From JAGMCJ01 sp046761005 (GTDB taxonomy: Archaea > Thermoplasmatota > Thermoplasmata > RBG-16-68-12 > JAGMCJ01): a DNA stretch of 32,869 bases. Below, piece by piece: positions 31,039 to 32,869 of this stretch. The first letter of the stretch is position 1. Each line of letters begins with the position of its first letter. The notes under the pieces are model-generated. The model was not told the origin of the DNA. It saw only the letters and a program-made list of their open reading frames with translations, and searched no databases. The stretch spans positions 1 to 32,869 of the forward strand of contig JBHIFI010000019.1 of the NCBI GenBank assembly GCA_046761005.1, written 5' to 3'. The position numbers and the translations under genes were made by a program.

Positions 31039-32869
31039 ATGGAGGAAAGCTCAAGTGTGAGAATCGATGGAAATGAGAATAGGAAAGTCCTTCTCATTCT
31101 GAGCCTTTGCTCAATTCTTCTTGTCTCATCCCTTTCTATTTTCCCGGAAACAAGCAAGGCTGGGAATGACTGGGGTATCGAAATCGTCGATTATGATGAC
31201 TTCACTGGAATGTCGAGTTCACTAGCCATGGATTCCCAGGACAGACCTCACATAGCTTACTACGGGAAAGGCAACTTGAGGTATGCCCATTGGAACGGTT
31301 CCAATTGGCGAATCCAGACAGTTGATTCCAATTCCAGTGTGGGCCGCTACAGCTCCATCTCGCTGGATTCTTCGGATTATCCCCATGTCAGCTATTTCGA
31401 CAAGGCCAATGGTGATCTCAAGTACGCTCAGTGGAACGGAAGCGCCTGGGAGATTCAAACGATAGACAGCGAGGGATTCGTTGGCGGAGAAACCTCTATA
31501 GACATCGATTCTCATGGGAACCCACACATAGCATATGGTGACGGAACGAATGAAGATCTCAAGTACGCCTTCTGGAATGGAACCGAATGGAAAATAGAAA
31601 CTGTAGAATCCGATGGAGATTTCGGGATGTTCATCACTATGGTTCTCGACTCGGAAGATAGAGCGCATATAAGCTACTATGTCAGCGTAAGAGCCGATGT
31701 CAGATATGCCCACTGGACAGGATCGAATTGGACGATGCAATCGATAGACACCGATAACACCACGGGAGTTGACAATTCCCTGGCTCTTGATTCGAAGGAC
31801 AATCCTCACATCACATATCACGATTACACGAATGGCTGCCTTAAATACGCACATTGGACGGGAACCGACTGGGAAGTCGAGATTGTTAGAATGGACGCTG
31901 CCAGTCTTGGTAATTATGTCTCATTGGCGATAGATTCCGAGGATAGACCTCACATTGCCTATAGGCCCGCAGCAGATGGAAGGCTTCTCTATGTTACAAG
32001 GGATAATACATCTTGGATCGAGGAAGTCATTGACCTAGCACCGACTAGAGACGCAACGACACCCTCCATTGCCTTGGACTCAATGAACAGACCACACGTA
32101 AGCTATGGCTACGAGTTGGGGAGTCCCAAGAATCTCATGTACGCGAGAACCTTCCCACCACCAGAACCGGACTTGGTTCTGTTCTCAAAGGACATCTCAT
32201 TTGATTCACCAAGCTCTGTTCCTAGCGGAACCTCAGTAGTCATCAATGCAACCATCCGCAACGTGGGTGGGAGTGATGCAGGAAACGTCTATGTGAGATT
32301 CTATGATGGTCGTCCTCCCTCGGGTTCGACGATTGGTGCAGACAGATACATATCTATCGTTCCATCAGAAGGCGCTGCGAACGCGAGCACCAATTGGACT
32401 GCCAATACTCCGGGATTCCATGAGTTATGCGTATTCGCTGATCCGGATAACACCATCGTGGAGTACAATGAGACGAACAACATGGCTTGCAAGCCCATTG
32501 AGGTTATCTCCTCATCAATACCAGCTCCTCCTCTACTTTTGGATGCAACCCTGAGCGGTTGGAATCTTGAGAACATTACCTTAGGATGGAATCTCTCCAT
32601 CGATGATGGAGAGGGTTCAAAATCGGTAGTAAGATACGATGTTCACAGAGATACAGAATACGATCCAAATGGAGGTTACCCACTCCACGATTCCGTTCCA
32701 AATGGAACTTCTCATTATGTTGACATGGGGGCAGGAGAGGGAGATCCGAGCAATTACTTCTACTACGTATGTGCTGTGAACGCAGTCAACAACTCATCCT
32801 GCTCTTCCGATCAAGCGGGAAAGTTCACTCGCTTACTCTCGAAAGGTGAGAATCTCGTATCCATTCCTC
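31039..32869 (+). CDS. Secreted seven-repeat propeller and CARDB protein, cut by the window end
   Basis: The frame is open from ATG 31039 to the last base (at least 610 aa). Residues 15-36 are a signal or anchor helix (KVLLILSLCSILLVSSLSIF). Seven repeats of about 47 residues follow, each with a LALDSKDNPHITY-type core, a KYAHWNGSNW strand and an IQTVDS strand; cores start near residues 60, 107, 154, 201, 248, 294 and 341. The N-terminal DWGIEIVDYDD matches the final strand, so it likely closes a seven-bladed propeller. A CARDB/Ig-like domain (about 374-495, VPSGTSVVINATIRNVGGSD) and an FN3-like domain follow. The last visible residues, KGENLVSIP, resemble the start of an archaeal surface-protein domain. 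Probably adhesive or glycan-binding, by analogy. Many N-x-S/T sequons fit N-glycosylation. Confidence 0.85.
   Translation, partial: MEESSSVRIDGNENRKVLLILSLCSILLVSSLSIFPETSKAGNDWGIEIVDYDDFTGMSSSLAMDSQDRPHIAYYGKGNLRYAHWNGSNWRIQTVDSNSSVGRYSSISLDSSDYPHVSYFDKANGDLKYAQWNGSAWEIQTIDSEGFVGGETSIDIDSHGNPHIAYGDGTNEDLKYAFWNGTEWKIETVESDGDFGMFITMVLDSEDRAHISYYVSVRADVRYAHWTGSNWTMQSIDTDNTTGVDNSLALDSKDNPHITYHDYTNGCLKYAHWTGTDWEVEIVRMDAASLGNYVSLAIDSEDRPHIAYRPAADGRLLYVTRDNTSWIEEVIDLAPTRDATTPSIALDSMNRPHVSYGYELGSPKNLMYARTFPPPEPDLVLFSKDISFDSPSSVPSGTSVVINATIRNVGGSDAGNVYVRFYDGRPPSGSTIGADRYISIVPSEGAANASTNWTANTPGFHELCVFADPDNTIVEYNETNNMACKPIEVISSSIPAPPLLLDATLSGWNLENITLGWNLSIDDGEGSKSVVRYDVHRDTEYDPNGGYPLHDSVPNGTSHYVDMGAGEGDPSNYFYYVCAVNAVNNSSCSSDQAGKFTRLLSKGENLVSIP

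Noticed and set aside
31222..31854. 210-aa minus-strand open frame within the secreted propeller gene
   Set aside because: It is the complement of a periodic repeat and the plus strand encodes a signal helix and clear repeats through the window end.
1..32869. CRISPR arrays, insertion sequences, integrase or tRNA-linked islands
   Set aside because: No regularly spaced direct repeats, transposase or integrase motifs, or tRNA cloverleaf sequences were found on reading.

Overview
The window reads as a chromosomal segment of an archaeon, most likely a member of Thermoplasmatota (Euryarchaeota in the older sense). The archaeal signs are CDP-archaeol synthase, archaeal SepF, UPF0216/DUF61, XPD, the HerA-NurA-Rad50-Mre11 operon, a family-B DNA polymerase and RadA/KaiC-like ATPases. 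Many genes also have an A/T-rich TATA element centred 24-28 nt before the start codon, which suggests leaderless transcripts. Placement below the domain Archaea is inference from gene content (clostripain-type peptidases, the small 1493-1915 family, secreted beta-propeller proteins). No rRNA, tRNA, insertion sequence, integrase or CRISPR array was seen. Coding density is very high and no gene-free stretch exceeds about 210 bases.

Layout: 0-2.4 kb holds sepF, a KaiC/RadA-like ATPase and two small conserved archaeal genes. 2.5-5.1 kb holds an XPD helicase and a second KaiC-like ATPase, paralogous to the first. 5.2-6.4 kb holds carS and a pyrE with an eight-cysteine N-terminal zinc module. 6.4-8.5 kb encodes a membrane-anchored clostripain-like (C11) peptidase with a RING/PHD-like zinc module after its transmembrane helix. 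8.6-10.6 kb holds a stand-alone tandem HARP-like protein followed by both subunits of exonuclease VII. 10.6-15.0 kb, all on the minus strand, holds a RadA paralogue without a P-loop, a VapBC toxin-antitoxin pair, a small conserved protein, a PolB2-like polymerase with altered catalytic motifs and a 108-aa unknown. 15.1-18.2 kb is a MacB/LolD-type ABC transporter pair. 18.2-21.5 kb holds a DUF72 protein, a polytopic membrane protein and a radical SAM/HhH protein. 21.5-27.7 kb is the mre11-rad50-nurA-herA operon. 27.8 kb onward holds a divergent FtsZ-like GTPase, a winged-helix/RelE-like pair, a seven-repeat propeller protein, and a secreted seven-repeat propeller-CARDB protein cut by the window edge.

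The dominant theme is DNA repair and recombination: XPD, HARP-like, exonuclease VII, PolB2-like, RadA-like and HerA-NurA-Mre11-Rad50 all lie within 25 kb. The most interesting unit is the putative cassette of an inactive RadA paralogue, a small protein and a catalytically altered PolB, which resembles in logic the bacterial ImuA-ImuB-DnaE2 mutasome. Other notable points are a Rad50 with no CxxC zinc hook, an FtsZ homologue with a degraded T7 loop and no C-terminal tail, and zinc modules attached to PyrE and to the C11 peptidase.
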